From contig JAFWEV010000050.1 of the NCBI GenBank assembly GCA_017512745.1, positions 1-52,463 of the forward strand: a stretch of 52,463 nt of DNA. The letters run 5' to 3'. The first letter of the stretch is position 1. Each line of letters opens with the position of its first letter. The position numbers and the translations under genes are program-made. The stretch is from Oscillospiraceae bacterium (GTDB lineage Bacteria; Bacillota; Clostridia; Oscillospirales; Ruminococcaceae). Positions 33,418-41,735 of this stretch are shown piece by piece. A model generated the notes under the pieces. It was not told the DNA's origin, did no database searches, and saw only the letters and a program-made list of their open reading frames with translations.

Positions 33418-33507
33418 GGCGGAGAAGGAGGGATTTGAACCCTCGCGACGGTCTCCCGCCCTACACCCGTAGCAGGGGCGCCTCTTCGACCTCTTGAGTA
33501 CTTCTCC
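33417..33507 (-). tRNA. tRNA-Ser (anticodon GCU)
   Basis: A 91-nt class II tRNA. Acceptor GGAGAAG pairs with CTTCTCC; the anticodon stem CGCCC/GGGTG encloses CTGCTAC, so the anticodon is GCU. It has a long variable arm and a GGGTTCAAATCCC T-arm, with an encoded CCA. It is second in a two-tRNA transcript. Confidence 0.95.
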
Positions 33508-33530
33508 AAAAGTTCAAAGTTTATAAAATA

Positions 33531-33619
33531 TGGCGGAGAGGAAGGGATTCGAACCCTTGTGGGGTTGCCCCCAAACGGTTTTCAAGACCGCCTCGTTATG
33601 ACCACTTCGATACCTCTCC
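33531..33619 (-). tRNA. tRNA-Ser (anticodon UGA)
   Basis: An 89-nt class II tRNA. Acceptor GGAGAGG/CCTCTCC; anticodon stem GCGGT/ACCGT with loop CTTGAAA, giving UGA. The variable arm is TGGGGGCAACCCCA-like, the T-arm GGGTTCGAATCCC, and CCA is encoded. It is the first tRNA after the promoter. Confidence 0.96.
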
Positions 33620-33650
33620 ATTTGTCACTATCTTTAACGATAGCTCAATT

Positions 33651-33679
33651 ATTCTATCAAAACAGCCATAAAGTGTCAA
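33651..33679 (-). promoter_or_regulatory. Promoter of the tRNA-Ser pair
   Basis: TTGACA (33674-33679), 17-bp spacer, TAGAAT (33651-33656) on the minus strand, about 30 bp before the first tRNA. Confidence 0.85.
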
Positions 33680-33717
33680 CACGAAAATGCGATGGAACAC
33701 AACCACGCTTGCGTCTG

Positions 33718-33900
33718 TCAACGGAGTTTTTCCAAAGTCTTAATATATTTTTCTGTGGCTTTACTGATCTTATCAAGGACCTTCTTTTCCTTCTCATCAA
33801 CGGTCCCGTCATCCTTGAGTGCAGCACTCCTGCAGCTGACGCAAAAGTTTTTGGCGACAAGCATCATCTGGCTGATTTCAAGTTTTATATATGGATTCAT
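33718..33900 (-). CDS. Small conserved-looking protein with a CVSC motif
   Basis: A 60-residue protein from ATG 33900, which follows a perfect AGGAGG. It is mostly helical: MNPYIKLEISQMMLVAKNFCVSC, then a Lys/Glu-rich helix (DEKEKKVLDKISKATEKYIKTLEKLR). The CxxC could bind a metal or form a disulfide. I do not recognise the family. The gene starts about 57 bp after the folC stop on the same strand and may be the end of the folC transcript. The strong ribosome binding site and intact frame support it as a real gene. Confidence 0.6.
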   Translation of the reverse strand: MNPYIKLEISQMMLVAKNFCVSCRSAALKDDGTVDEKEKKVLDKISKATEKYIKTLEKLR

Positions 33901-33956
33901 TGCGGATACCTCCTGTAGCGATATTCTAACTGTGGGCACAGACTGCGGACCTGTGA

Positions 33957-35222
33957 TTATTTGACCGGCTTCAATATGTTTCTGACCGCCCCTGCAAGAT
34001 ACAGAGACCCGAAAACCACGATCACTTCATCCTCGGAAGCTCTGCTCATCGTCACCTCTACTCCTTCTCTGAGATCGTTGAAGTATGTAACATTTGAGGA
34101 GTATGCTTTCAGTTCGTCAGCCAGACGTTCCGGCTCCATAGCACGGGGAAGATCCGGCACTGACACACATACATACTTTTCAGCGACCGGGGATATTGCA
34201 TCAAAGACTTTCTTTGCATCTTTATCTCTCATTATTCCGGTTATGAGCGTCACTTTTCTCCCCGGAAGATATTTCTCTATGCACTTTCTGGTGGTCTCCG
34301 CACACTGTCCGTTGTGTCCGCCGTCTATTATCATCAGCGGCTTTCTGTTTACGACCTCAAATCTTGCAGGCCAGAATACATTTTCAATACCTCTCCTGAG
34401 TGCACCCTGATCCACTTTAAATCCCGCGTTGCATGCACACTTTATTGCTTCAATCGCCATCGCCGCGTTGTTCAGCTGATGATCGCCGAGCAGAGGGGTC
34501 TTCAATTCTCTGAGTTCGCCGTAATCGAAGACCTGTCCGTCAATCGAGTACTCCCTGAGAGAGAGTTTCCCGAAATCAACGGGAATATACGGAGCACTTT
34601 CTTTTTCGCAGACGCTCCTGAAAACATCCATTACCTCGGAAGACTGACTGTATACTACAGCAGGTCTTCCTTTCTTGATGATGCCAGCTTTTTTCTCCGC
34701 TATCTCGGAAAGCGTATTCCCCAGCGCCGATGTGTGATCATAACCGATGTTCATGAGAACGGAACATACCGGGTCCTCGATGACATTTGTCGCATCATCG
34801 ATGCCTCCCATTCCGACCTCTATAACGGCTATATCACAGTGTTCTGCCGCAAAATATGTGAAGGCAAGAGCCGTTATCATACCGAATTCATTCGGCATCT
34901 CCTCCATCTGCTGTGCAGCATCCAGGATCCCGGGAAAATACTTATCTATAGCTTCATCGGGGATATTCTCTCCGTTAATTTTTATCCTCTCATTGAAAAC
35001 CTGAAGATACGGAGAAGTGTTGAGCCCAACTTTATATCCTGCCTCTTTGAGGACAGAAGCGATATATGCGGCAGCGCTGCCTTTTCCGTTGGTCCCTGCC
35101 ACATGGATGCATCTGAGTTTTTTCTGAGGGTCGCCTATCCTGCGCATCAGTTCTGCTGCGTTACTCAGTCCTCTGTGTCTTCTCCACTTGCTCACAGTGA
35201 GCAGTTCTATATATCTGTTCAT
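33957..35222 (-). CDS. folC: Folylpolyglutamate synthase / dihydrofolate synthase
   Basis: A 421-residue Mur-ligase-fold enzyme adding glutamate to folates. GTNGKGSAAAYIASVL is the ATP P-loop, SPYLQVFNERIKING the folate loop, and VIEVGMGGIDDATNV the catalytic Mg/ATP segment. HNGQCAETTRKCIEKYL is part of the C-terminal domain. It supplies one-carbon metabolism. It is monocistronic or precedes the 60-aa gene. Confidence 0.92.
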   Translation of the reverse strand: MNRYIELLTVSKWRRHRGLSNAAELMRRIGDPQKKLRCIHVAGTNGKGSAAAYIASVLKEAGYKVGLNTSPYLQVFNERIKINGENIPDEAIDKYFPGILDAAQQMEEMPNEFGMITALAFTYFAAEHCDIAVIEVGMGGIDDATNVIEDPVCSVLMNIGYDHTSALGNTLSEIAEKKAGIIKKGRPAVVYSQSSEVMDVFRSVCEKESAPYIPVDFGKLSLREYSIDGQVFDYGELRELKTPLLGDHQLNNAAMAIEAIKCACNAGFKVDQGALRRGIENVFWPARFEVVNRKPLMIIDGGHNGQCAETTRKCIEKYLPGRKVTLITGIMRDKDAKKVFDAISPVAEKYVCVSVPDLPRAMEPERLADELKAYSSNVTYFNDLREGVEVTMSRASEDEVIVVFGSLYLAGAVRNILKPVK

Positions 35223-35274
35223 TATTGTGACCTACGAAATCCAATAGTATTCATTAGCAATTATGCTTCGCCAG

Positions 35275-35315
35275 AAAAAAAAGTCAATGGCCGCGCCGTT
35301 GCCCGGCGCGGCCAT
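35275..35315 (-). terminator. Terminator of clpB
   Basis: A 12-bp GC-rich stem ATGGCCGCGCCG (35287-35298) and complement (35304-35315), followed on the minus strand by eight T's (35275-35282). Confidence 0.92.
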
Positions 35316-35324
35316 CTGGATCAT

Positions 35325-37931
35325 TTATTGCTTAACTGTCACATCAAGCTGACCATCTATTACATCCACAAGCAAAGTGGATCCTTCACTGAACTGACCG
35401 GAGATGATCTCCTTTCCTATAAGTGTTTCGACATTGTGTTCGATAAATCTCTTCAGTGGTCTTGCACCGTATATCGGATCATATCCTCTGTCTGCGATGA
35501 ATGCCTTGGCGGCATCCGTGAATTCGCACGTAAGCTGCTGATCTTCAAGACGCTTGTTGAGAGCGCTCAGCATCAGAGATTCGATACTGATGACGTTATC
35601 CTTCGTAAGCGGTCTGAAGAAGATGATATCGTCGAGCCTGTTGAGGAACTCCGGTCTGAAAGTATTCTTCAGTTCATTCTGAATCTGACTCTTAGCCGTT
35701 CCGGAGATGTTGCCTTCGGAGTCGATTCCCTCAAGAAGATAACTGGATCCGATGTTGGATGTCATAATGAGGACCGTGTTCTTGAAGTCGACCGTTCTGC
35801 CCTGGGAATCCGTGATCCTTCCGTCATCGAGCACCTGCAGAAGAATGTTGAATACATCGGGATGAGCTTTTTCCACTTCATCAAAGAGGATGACGGAATA
35901 AGGTTTTCTTCTGACTGCTTCGGTCAGCTGGCCTCCCTCATCATAACCGATATATCCCGGAGGTGCTCCTATCAGTCTGGATACGGAGAACTTCTCCATA
36001 TACTCGGTCATATCGATCCTTATCATGTTCTTCTCATCGTCGAACAGTGTCTCAGCGAGAGTTTTCGCGAGTTCTGTTTTTCCCACACCTGTGGGGCCCA
36101 GGAAGAGGAACGAACCTATCGGTCTGCCGGGGTCCTTTATTCCGGCTCTTGATCTTATGATCGCATCGACTACGCTCTGAACCGCCTCATCCTGTCCGAT
36201 CACCCTCTTGTGAAGGGTATCTCCGAGGGAAAGCAGCTTTTCCTTTTCGCCTTCCATAAGTTTGGATACGGGTATTCCCGTCCATCTTTCGACTATCTTC
36301 GCGATCTCTTCCTCAGTGACTTCTTCCCTCACAAGAGAATTCTCTCTCTTGCCTTCGGCAACCCTTGCCTCTTCCTCTTCAAGCTCCTTCTCGATCTTCG
36401 GGAGTTCTCCGTATTTGAGTTCTGCCGCCCTGTTGAGATCATATTCTCTTTCTGCTTTCTCTATCTCTCCTGTGAGTTCTTCGCGTTTTTCTCTGAGCTG
36501 CTGAAGTTTCACAACGGACTGTTTTTCAGCGTCCCACTGAGTCTTCATTTCCGCGAACTGATTTCTCATCTCAGCCAGTTCCTTCTGGATCTGATCGAGA
36601 TGCTCTTTGGAGAGCTTGTCATTCTCCTTTTTCAGAGCTGCCTCTTCTATCTCGAGCTGGATTATCTTTCTTCTCACAACATCGAGTTCGGTAGGCATGG
36701 AATCCATCTCTGTCCTTATAAGCGCACATGCCTCATCCACGAGATCTATGGCCTTATCCGGAAGGAATCTGTCGGTTATATATCTGTCAGAGAGTGTCGC
36801 GGAAGCTATGATTGCGCTGTCGCTTATCTTGACTCCGTGGTATACCTCATATCTCTGCTTCAGTCCCCTGAGGATAGCTATGGTATCTTCAACATTCGGC
36901 TCGGTTACAAGTACCGGCTGGAATCTTCTTTCGAGAGCCGCATCTTTTTCGATATATTCTCTGTATTCATTGAGAGTGGTCGCACCGATGCAGTGCAGTT
37001 CGCCTCTTGCAAGCATAGGCTTGAGAAGGTTGCCGGCATCCATCGCGCCTTCACTCTTTCCGGCTCCGACTATATTGTGCAGTTCATCGATGAACAGTAT
37101 GATCTTACCGTCGCTTCTCTTTATCTCTGTGAGAACGGCTTTGAGTCTCTCCTCGAATTCACCTCTGAACTTTGCTCCTGCAATAAGGGAGCCCATATCC
37201 AGTGAGAATATGGTCTTGTCTTTCAGACTGTCAGGGACATCTCCGCTCACTATCCTCTGGGCAAGACCTTCGGCAATAGCTGTCTTTCCGACACCCGGCT
37301 CACCGATAAGTACAGGATTGTTCTTGGTCTTTCTGGACAGTATGCGGATGACATTTCTTATCTCTTCATCCCTGCCGATGATGGGATCGAGCTTTCCGTT
37401 CCTTGCTCTCTCAACGAGATCATCTCCGTATTTCTTGAGTGCATCATATGTGGATTCCGGATTATCGCTTGTAACTCTCATGCTTCCCCTTATATCTTCA
37501 AGTGCTTTAAGGACCTTGTCTTTATCCACTCCGTACTCTTTGAGAACAGCAGAAACGTCTCTGTTCGGCGAATTCACTATTGCAAGGAACACATGCTCGA
37601 CGGATACATATTCGTCCTTCATGTTTTCCGCAGTCTTCTCCGCGACCATGAACATCTTATCTACTTCGGATGAAATGTAGATGTTTCCCTCCGGTCTTGA
37701 GGACCCGGAGACTTTCGGCAGTTTCTCGACTGTCTTGAGAATACCGTATGTGAAAGCTCTGACATCTACGCCGATGCTCGTGAGGATTCCCGGAACGACC
37801 CCGCCATCCTGCGCGCACAGCGCCCACAGGATATGCTGCTGTTCAAGCTGCGGATTTCCGTACTCGACAGCGAGATTCTGCGCCTGTGTCAGTGCTTCAA
37901 GTGTTTTCTGTGTGTATTTCTGGGCGTTCAT
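35325..37931 (-). CDS. clpB: ClpB disaggregase chaperone
   Basis: An 868-residue Hsp100 ATPase that rescues aggregated proteins with DnaK. An N-terminal repeat domain is followed by AAA-1 ([15 protein letters not shown]alker [13 protein letters not shown]alker B), a coiled-coil middle domain (about 400-520, Glu/Lys-rich), and AAA-2 ([32 protein letters not shown]). The C-terminus lacks a ClpP-binding IGF loop, as expected for ClpB. Start is ATG 37931 after AGGGGGTATATC; an in-frame ATG at 37961 has no site. A CIRCE-like element about 90 bp upstream indicates HrcA control. Confidence 0.95.
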   Translation of the reverse strand: MNAQKYTQKTLEALTQAQNLAVEYGNPQLEQQHILWALCAQDGGVVPGILTSIGVDVRAFTYGILKTVEKLPKVSGSSRPEGNIYISSEVDKMFMVAEKTAENMKDEYVSVEHVFLAIVNSPNRDVSAVLKEYGVDKDKVLKALEDIRGSMRVTSDNPESTYDALKKYGDDLVERARNGKLDPIIGRDEEIRNVIRILSRKTKNNPVLIGEPGVGKTAIAEGLAQRIVSGDVPDSLKDKTIFSLDMGSLIAGAKFRGEFEERLKAVLTEIKRSDGKIILFIDELHNIVGAGKSEGAMDAGNLLKPMLARGELHCIGATTLNEYREYIEKDAALERRFQPVLVTEPNVEDTIAILRGLKQRYEVYHGVKISDSAIIASATLSDRYITDRFLPDKAIDLVDEACALIRTEMDSMPTELDVVRRKIIQLEIEEAALKKENDKLSKEHLDQIQKELAEMRNQFAEMKTQWDAEKQSVVKLQQLREKREELTGEIEKAEREYDLNRAAELKYGELPKIEKELEEEEARVAEGKRENSLVREEVTEEEIAKIVERWTGIPVSKLMEGEKEKLLSLGDTLHKRVIGQDEAVQSVVDAIIRSRAGIKDPGRPIGSFLFLGPTGVGKTELAKTLAETLFDDEKNMIRIDMTEYMEKFSVSRLIGAPPGYIGYDEGGQLTEAVRRKPYSVILFDEVEKAHPDVFNILLQVLDDGRITDSQGRTVDFKNTVLIMTSNIGSSYLLEGIDSEGNISGTAKSQIQNELKNTFRPEFLNRLDDIIFFRPLTKDNVISIESLMLSALNKRLEDQQLTCEFTDAAKAFIADRGYDPIYGARPLKRFIEHNVETLIGKEIISGQFSEGSTLLVDVIDGQLDVTVKQ

Positions 37932-38019
37932 GATATACCCCCTATGATTTATCGTATGCATGTATCATACTTGACCACAGTTAATATACTATAGACTAAT
38001 TATGTCTAATTTGTTAATT

Positions 38020-38046
38020 CTGGCACTCTAAACCATGTAGTGCTAA
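38020..38046. promoter_or_regulatory. CIRCE-like HrcA operator
   Basis: CTGGCACTC, 9-bp spacer, TAGTGCTAA. It matches the CIRCE consensus TTAGCACTC-N9-GAGTGCTAA at 15 of 18 positions. It lies between clpB and the divergent membrane-protein gene, so it may control either or both. Confidence 0.75.
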
Positions 38047-38068
38047 CGTACCGATTTGATACCGCTTC

Positions 38069-38097
38069 TTAACATTTTGTTTATATGTCGATATTAT
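38069..38097 (+). promoter_or_regulatory. Promoter of the membrane-protein gene
   Basis: TTAACA (38069-38074), 17-bp spacer, TATTAT (38092-38097). About 32 bp before the start codon and about 23 bp downstream of the CIRCE-like site. Confidence 0.6.
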
Positions 38098-38128
38098 ATT
38101 ATTGGTGTATTACAGTGAGGTATTCGAA

Positions 38129-38749
38129 ATGGAAAAGAAAAAAGGTATGAAAGCAGCTGCCGGCGGAATGGTGGCACTCTCACTTTTCTTCGGCAATATG
38201 TTCTCTCCCGACGATGATCTTCTCAACAATGACTATTCATCCGACACGGGAGTGGGCTCCAATCTTAACGGTCAGGTTCTCAACCAGTATGAGACCGCCG
38301 TGGACTTAAAAAGATACTCAACGCTTCAGAGGGCTTTCCTATCCATGCCGTTCGGTGTGAGAGCTCTCCTCATATATCCGCTCTATCTTCTGGGACACGG
38401 GATAATGGCCCTCTTCTCTATGGCCATCCCGTTTCTCTCCACAACAGTAGGCGGACTCATTCTCAGAATCATTCTCACAGCGGCGATCGCTATCGGAGTG
38501 TTTGCGCTCACATCCAAACTTCTGTTCCCGCAGATGCCGCTCAAGAAGATCCTGTCCAAGAAAAATATATCAACCGTTGTCGCGACCTCGGTTGTCCTCT
38601 CGGTGGCAAGTCTGGTATTGTCAGCTGCATGGCCTGCATACGGCAGATGGGCTCCTCTTCTCAGGACTGTGCTCGTCGTTCTTGCGCTGTCTATAACAGC
38701 GGTATCGCTAAAGAGATCATTCTCCAGGATCAAACTTGCGGCACACTGA
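38129..38749 (+). CDS. Uncharacterised membrane protein
   Basis: A 206-residue protein of unknown family. A possible N-terminal hydrophobic segment (AAAGGMVALSLFFGNMF) is followed by an acidic loop (SPDDDLLNNDYSSDTG), then about four helices (ALLIYPLYLLGHGIMALFSM; LILRIILTAAIAIGVFAL; VVATSVVLSVASLVLS; LLRTVLVVLALSITAV). The start at ATG 38129 has GAGG 8 bp upstream. It is divergent from clpB and shares a CIRCE-like control region, so it may be heat-shock regulated. No function is assigned. Confidence 0.7.
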   Translation: MEKKKGMKAAAGGMVALSLFFGNMFSPDDDLLNNDYSSDTGVGSNLNGQVLNQYETAVDLKRYSTLQRAFLSMPFGVRALLIYPLYLLGHGIMALFSMAIPFLSTTVGGLILRIILTAAIAIGVFALTSKLLFPQMPLKKILSKKNISTVVATSVVLSVASLVLSAAWPAYGRWAPLLRTVLVVLALSITAVSLKRSFSRIKLAAH

Positions 38750-38765
38750 TCCCCCAAAACAATTC

Positions 38766-38814
38766 AAGACCTGCGGCTCTGCATTAAAAAAATACAGGAC
38801 CGCAGGTCTTTTTT
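38766..38814 (+). terminator. Terminator of the membrane-protein gene
   Basis: A perfect 11-bp stem AAGACCTGCGG (38766-38776) and complement (38800-38810) with an A-rich loop, then a T-run to 38814. Confidence 0.85.
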
Positions 38815-38828
38815 GTTGTCTCATCTCG

Positions 38829-39233
38829 TCATCCTTCGATAACTTTTACATAATATGTTCTGTTTCTCGGGCCATCGAACTCACAGAAATATACAGCCTG
38901 CCATATGCCGTGTATAGGAGCGCCTTCCTCTATGATGAGAGTCTGGGAAGCGCCGAAGGTCGTTGATTTCATGTGGGCATGCGAATTGCCCTCATAGTGT
39001 CTGTAGACGGGATCATCCGTAGGCATTATCTTTTCGAAGCCGTATATCATATCCGCCTGGACATCCGGATCGGAATTCTCGTTGATCGTGATCCCCGCAG
39101 TGGTGTGCGGCGTGTAGATAACTGCAATGCCGCTCTGAATGCCGCTTCCCTTTATATCCGAGAATACCTCACTTGTGATGTCAACCATCTGCTGCGGTCT
39201 CGCAGTACTGATACTGTGCTTATACAGATTCAT
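38829..39233 (-). CDS. YjbQ/UPF0047 family protein
   Basis: A 134-residue protein of the UPF0047 (YjbQ) family, members of which can show a minor thiamine-phosphate synthase activity. GIAVIYTPHTTAGITINENSDPDVQADM is the family signature with its His and Asp metal ligands, and SHAHMKSTTFGASQTL supplies further His. It overlaps the radical SAM gene by 4 bp. Physiological role unknown. Confidence 0.87.
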   Translation of the reverse strand: MNLYKHSISTARPQQMVDITSEVFSDIKGSGIQSGIAVIYTPHTTAGITINENSDPDVQADMIYGFEKIMPTDDPVYRHYEGNSHAHMKSTTFGASQTLIIEEGAPIHGIWQAVYFCEFDGPRNRTYYVKVIEG

Positions 39234-40120
39234 TTTTGCAACACTCCTTCCAGATCGAATTGTGGGATGAAACTCTGCTCCTGAGTCTCATCATCCTGTA
39301 TAAATGCTTTTGTTATTCCAAGCCCTGCGGCATAATCCACAAGCGAACCGTATTCTTCCGCGGTAACTTTTCTCTCAAGTTCGGGCATTGCCGGAAAAGA
39401 GCCGCAAGGAGTGTATTGATTCATTATGCTCATATATATTCCGTTTGCGTACTCTGTCCATAAGTATCTTATGACTCTCTTGGAATCTATAAGGCATCCG
39501 GGCATCAGCATATGCCTTACAATTACGCCTTTTTTCAAAAGACCGCCTTCAAGTACCGTTTCAGGCTGCTGGCGTACCATTTCCCCGAGAGCATCTTTAG
39601 CCACTTCTGAGTAGTTTGCGATCCCGGCGTACCTCTTTGACAGAGCACTGTTCATGAACTTGAAGTCAGGCATATATATGTCGACAAGGTCTTCCAGCAT
39701 CTTCAGCGTCTCAGGCAGTTCATACCCGTCCGAATTCCAGACGAAAGGTATCTTAAGTCCTCTTGCTTTTGCTTTTTCCATACATTCCGCTATCTGAGGG
39801 GCAAAATGTGTGGGAGTCACAAGGTCTATGTTGTTTGCGCCTTTCTCTTCAAGTTCAAAGAATATGTCCGTGAGTCTTTCAGGGCTTATTTCTTCTCCGA
39901 ATCCTGTAAGAGATATATCTCTGTTCTGGCAGAATACGCATTTCATCGGGCATCCTGAAAAAAAAACCGTTCCGGCACCTGCGCTGCCTGATATTATGGG
40001 CTCCTCCCACATATGGAGAGCAGCCCTTGCTATCTTTATATTCCAACCGACTCCGCAGAACCCGCGTGACACGTCTCTGTCAACCCCGCAGTTCCTGGGA
40101 CAAAGCCTGCAGATGTGCAT
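39230..40120 (-). CDS. Radical SAM protein, PflA-like
   Basis: A 296-residue radical SAM enzyme. An N-terminal Cys cluster (CRLCPRNCGVDRD and RGFCGV) precedes the core SGCPMKCVFCQN with the C-x3-C-x2-C [4Fe-4S] cluster that cleaves S-adenosylmethionine. VWNSDGYELPETL and DFKFMNSALSKRYAG are typical of the pyruvate-formate-lyase-activase-like group of uncertain substrate. It overlaps yjbQ by 4 bp and follows the rhomboid gene by 2 bp, so the three form an operon. The enzyme it activates or modifies is unknown. Confidence 0.87.
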   Translation of the reverse strand: MHICRLCPRNCGVDRDVSRGFCGVGWNIKIARAALHMWEEPIISGSAGAGTVFFSGCPMKCVFCQNRDISLTGFGEEISPERLTDIFFELEEKGANNIDLVTPTHFAPQIAECMEKAKARGLKIPFVWNSDGYELPETLKMLEDLVDIYMPDFKFMNSALSKRYAGIANYSEVAKDALGEMVRQQPETVLEGGLLKKGVIVRHMLMPGCLIDSKRVIRYLWTEYANGIYMSIMNQYTPCGSFPAMPELERKVTAEEYGSLVDYAAGLGITKAFIQDDETQEQSFIPQFDLEGVLQK

Positions 40121-40122
40121 TG

Positions 40123-40695
40123 TCAGGACTTTCTGTACTTAGGCATGGTGAGCACGAAAATAATGCCCATTATACCGCCTATAATATGTGCAAGCTGAGA
40201 TACGGTGTCCTGCTGAGTAATCCCTTTATACACCTCATTTCCAATGTATATGAGGGCTATCATGACCATCGTGAGCGGTATCTGTCCGTGGCTGTAGTTT
40301 GTAGCGGAGCCCAGAACTATCAGCATAAAGACTATTCCGCTGGCTCCGAGCAGTGCTGTTCCCGGGAACAGGAACACATTAACAAGACCTATCACAAGCG
40401 CTGTCATAAGGATCATTATGAGAAGGTTCCTCGAACCGTATCTCTCTTCAACGGCAGGGCCGATAAGAAGAATATACATGAAGTTGTTCACATAGTGCTG
40501 AACGCTTGAATGACCGAGAATATGCGAGAACAGCCTGAAATATGTAAGAGGTTGTGTCCAGCTGCCTCTGTATACCGAGAACAGTGCATATGTTGTTCTG
40601 TTGTCCGTAACGAGACCTACGATGAGGATGATTAGCGCAACTATCGTATAGGTCAGTATGACCGGCGCGTTGTATATGATTACCTTTTTCTTCAA
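40123..40695 (-). CDS. Rhomboid-family intramembrane serine protease
   Basis: A 190-residue, six-helix membrane protease. HYVNNFMYI supplies the H-x-x-x-N of helix 2, LLGASGIVFM the catalytic Ser (G-A-S-G), and SQLAHIIGGIMG the catalytic His. It cleaves membrane proteins within the bilayer. Start is TTG at 40695 after GGAGTGG. It leads the rhomboid-radical SAM-YjbQ group and has an extended -10 at 40736-40744. Confidence 0.85.
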   Translation of the reverse strand: MKKKVIIYNAPVILTYTIVALIILIVGLVTDNRTTYALFSVYRGSWTQPLTYFRLFSHILGHSSVQHYVNNFMYILLIGPAVEERYGSRNLLIMILMTALVIGLVNVFLFPGTALLGASGIVFMLIVLGSATNYSHGQIPLTMVMIALIYIGNEVYKGITQQDTVSQLAHIIGGIMGIIFVLTMPKYRKS

Positions 40696-40735
40696 AATGG
40701 ATCCACTCCAATCGGATTATTTCTGCAGATACTAT

Positions 40736-40744
40736 ATTATAGCA
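40736..40744 (-). promoter_or_regulatory. Extended -10 before the rhomboid gene
   Basis: TGCTATAAT on the minus strand, within the tail of the upstream terminator. No matching -35 seen. The start codon is about 40 bp downstream. Confidence 0.45.
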
Positions 40745-40746
40745 GA

Positions 40747-40770
40747 AACGGAGGCCGGGTGACCTCCGTT
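40747..40770 (-). terminator. Terminator of the nucleoside/kinase operon
   Basis: AACGGAGG (40747-40754) and CCTCCGTT (40763-40770), 8-nt loop, followed on the minus strand by TTTCTGC. The short T-run means partial readthrough into the rhomboid operon is possible. Confidence 0.6.
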
Positions 40771-40775
40771 ATCAT

Positions 40776-41735
40776 CTATCTTATCGCTTCCGTAAGCTTT
40801 TCATACTCCGGAACCGCTCTGAACTCACTGTGGGATATTGTGTATCCGGCGCATATATTGCCTGCTTTCACACAGTCCCGTATGCTGTATCCGTCACTGT
40901 AGAGTCTCAGGAATCCTGCATCGAAAGAATCACCTGCACCGATAGTGTTTATCGGCACAACCGGGCTTACGGGATATTCTTCGACCGTATCGCCAAACGC
41001 GAGGATCACAGGCTCGGCTCCGTCTCTCGCTATTACGACTTTACCTGTTCTGGACAATTGCACGGCAGAGTCTCTGAGATCAGGCAGCCCTGTGACTTCT
41101 TCGAATTCCGGAGCACCGGATCCGAATATGATATCAGCCGCAGCAACAGCTCTCCTGAGAAGCATCAGCTTTGGATCATCAGGTCCGGTAGATTTGATCC
41201 TGAGATTAAGGTCCATTGAGACAATAACACCATCGTGTTCAGCACATTTCTCAATAAACTTTACGGTTCCCGTAGATGTTTCATTCAGCCCTGTGATATT
41301 TGCTCCCGATATGTGGATGATGTCGAACTTGTCGATAAGGGATTCATCAAAATCCGCTTCACATAGTTCAGTGTATCTGTATCCGGGAAGAAACAGCGCG
41401 TCGGACACCTGACTCCCGTCAGCCGCTACCGCCACTATTACCGGAAACAACCCGTCAAGTCTTCGTATACAGTGCTCGCATGAGACACCGCTTGTTACAA
41501 GATCATCGATAAGGAACTGTCCTTTTTCTCCCTCTCCGAATACACCCATGAATGAAACATCCGCGCCAAGCTTTCCGAGCATAGACGCGCAGTTGGACAC
41601 TGTACCGCCGGGTTTGATCCTGACCTCTGCGGTACATACTCCGCCTGAGAACGAGTTCTGTTTCATTTCATCATACGGGATCACGACATCGGGACGTGAA
41701 TCACCTATACACAGTATTCTTTTCACTTTCGCCAT
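40776..41735 (-). CDS. PfkB-family kinase with intact GAGD
   Basis: A 319-residue ribokinase-fold kinase. RILCIGDSRPDVVIPYDEM is the substrate strand, KPGGTVSNCASMLGKLG signature 1, and NTIGAGDSFDAGFL signature 2 with catalytic D269. It resembles the kinase at 1750-2703 in its N-terminus and S-M-D-L-N-L-R segment. It is the last gene of the nine-gene operon and overlaps the TrpF-like gene by one base. Unlike the three kinases further upstream it should be active. The coupling to the isomerase suggests it handles the isomerase's substrate or product. Substrate unknown. Confidence 0.85.
   Translation of the reverse strand: MAKVKRILCIGDSRPDVVIPYDEMKQNSFSGGVCTAEVRIKPGGTVSNCASMLGKLGADVSFMGVFGEGEKGQFLIDDLVTSGVSCEHCIRRLDGLFPVIVAVAADGSQVSDALFLPGYRYTELCEADFDESLIDKFDIIHISGANITGLNETSTGTVKFIEKCAEHDGVIVSMDLNLRIKSTGPDDPKLMLLRRAVAAADIIFGSGAPEFEEVTGLPDLRDSAVQLSRTGKVVIARDGAEPVILAFGDTVEEYPVSPVVPINTIGAGDSFDAGFLRLYSDGYSIRDCVKAGNICAGYTISHSEFRAVPEYEKLTEAIR

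Noticed and set aside
33417..33619. tRNA genes as an integration hotspot with an att site
   Set aside because: Both tRNAs are intact with a shared promoter and terminator; no duplicated 3' end is found within the window.
34314..36152. A 612-codon open frame on the plus strand
   Set aside because: It lies opposite folC and clpB, which are strongly conserved; the product has no recognisable motif and no ribosome binding site. It is an antisense shadow.
36607..37680. 357-codon plus-strand frame rich in Ser and Leu
   Set aside because: Opposite clpB; low-complexity translation typical of the complement of a Glu/Lys/Arg-rich chaperone gene.
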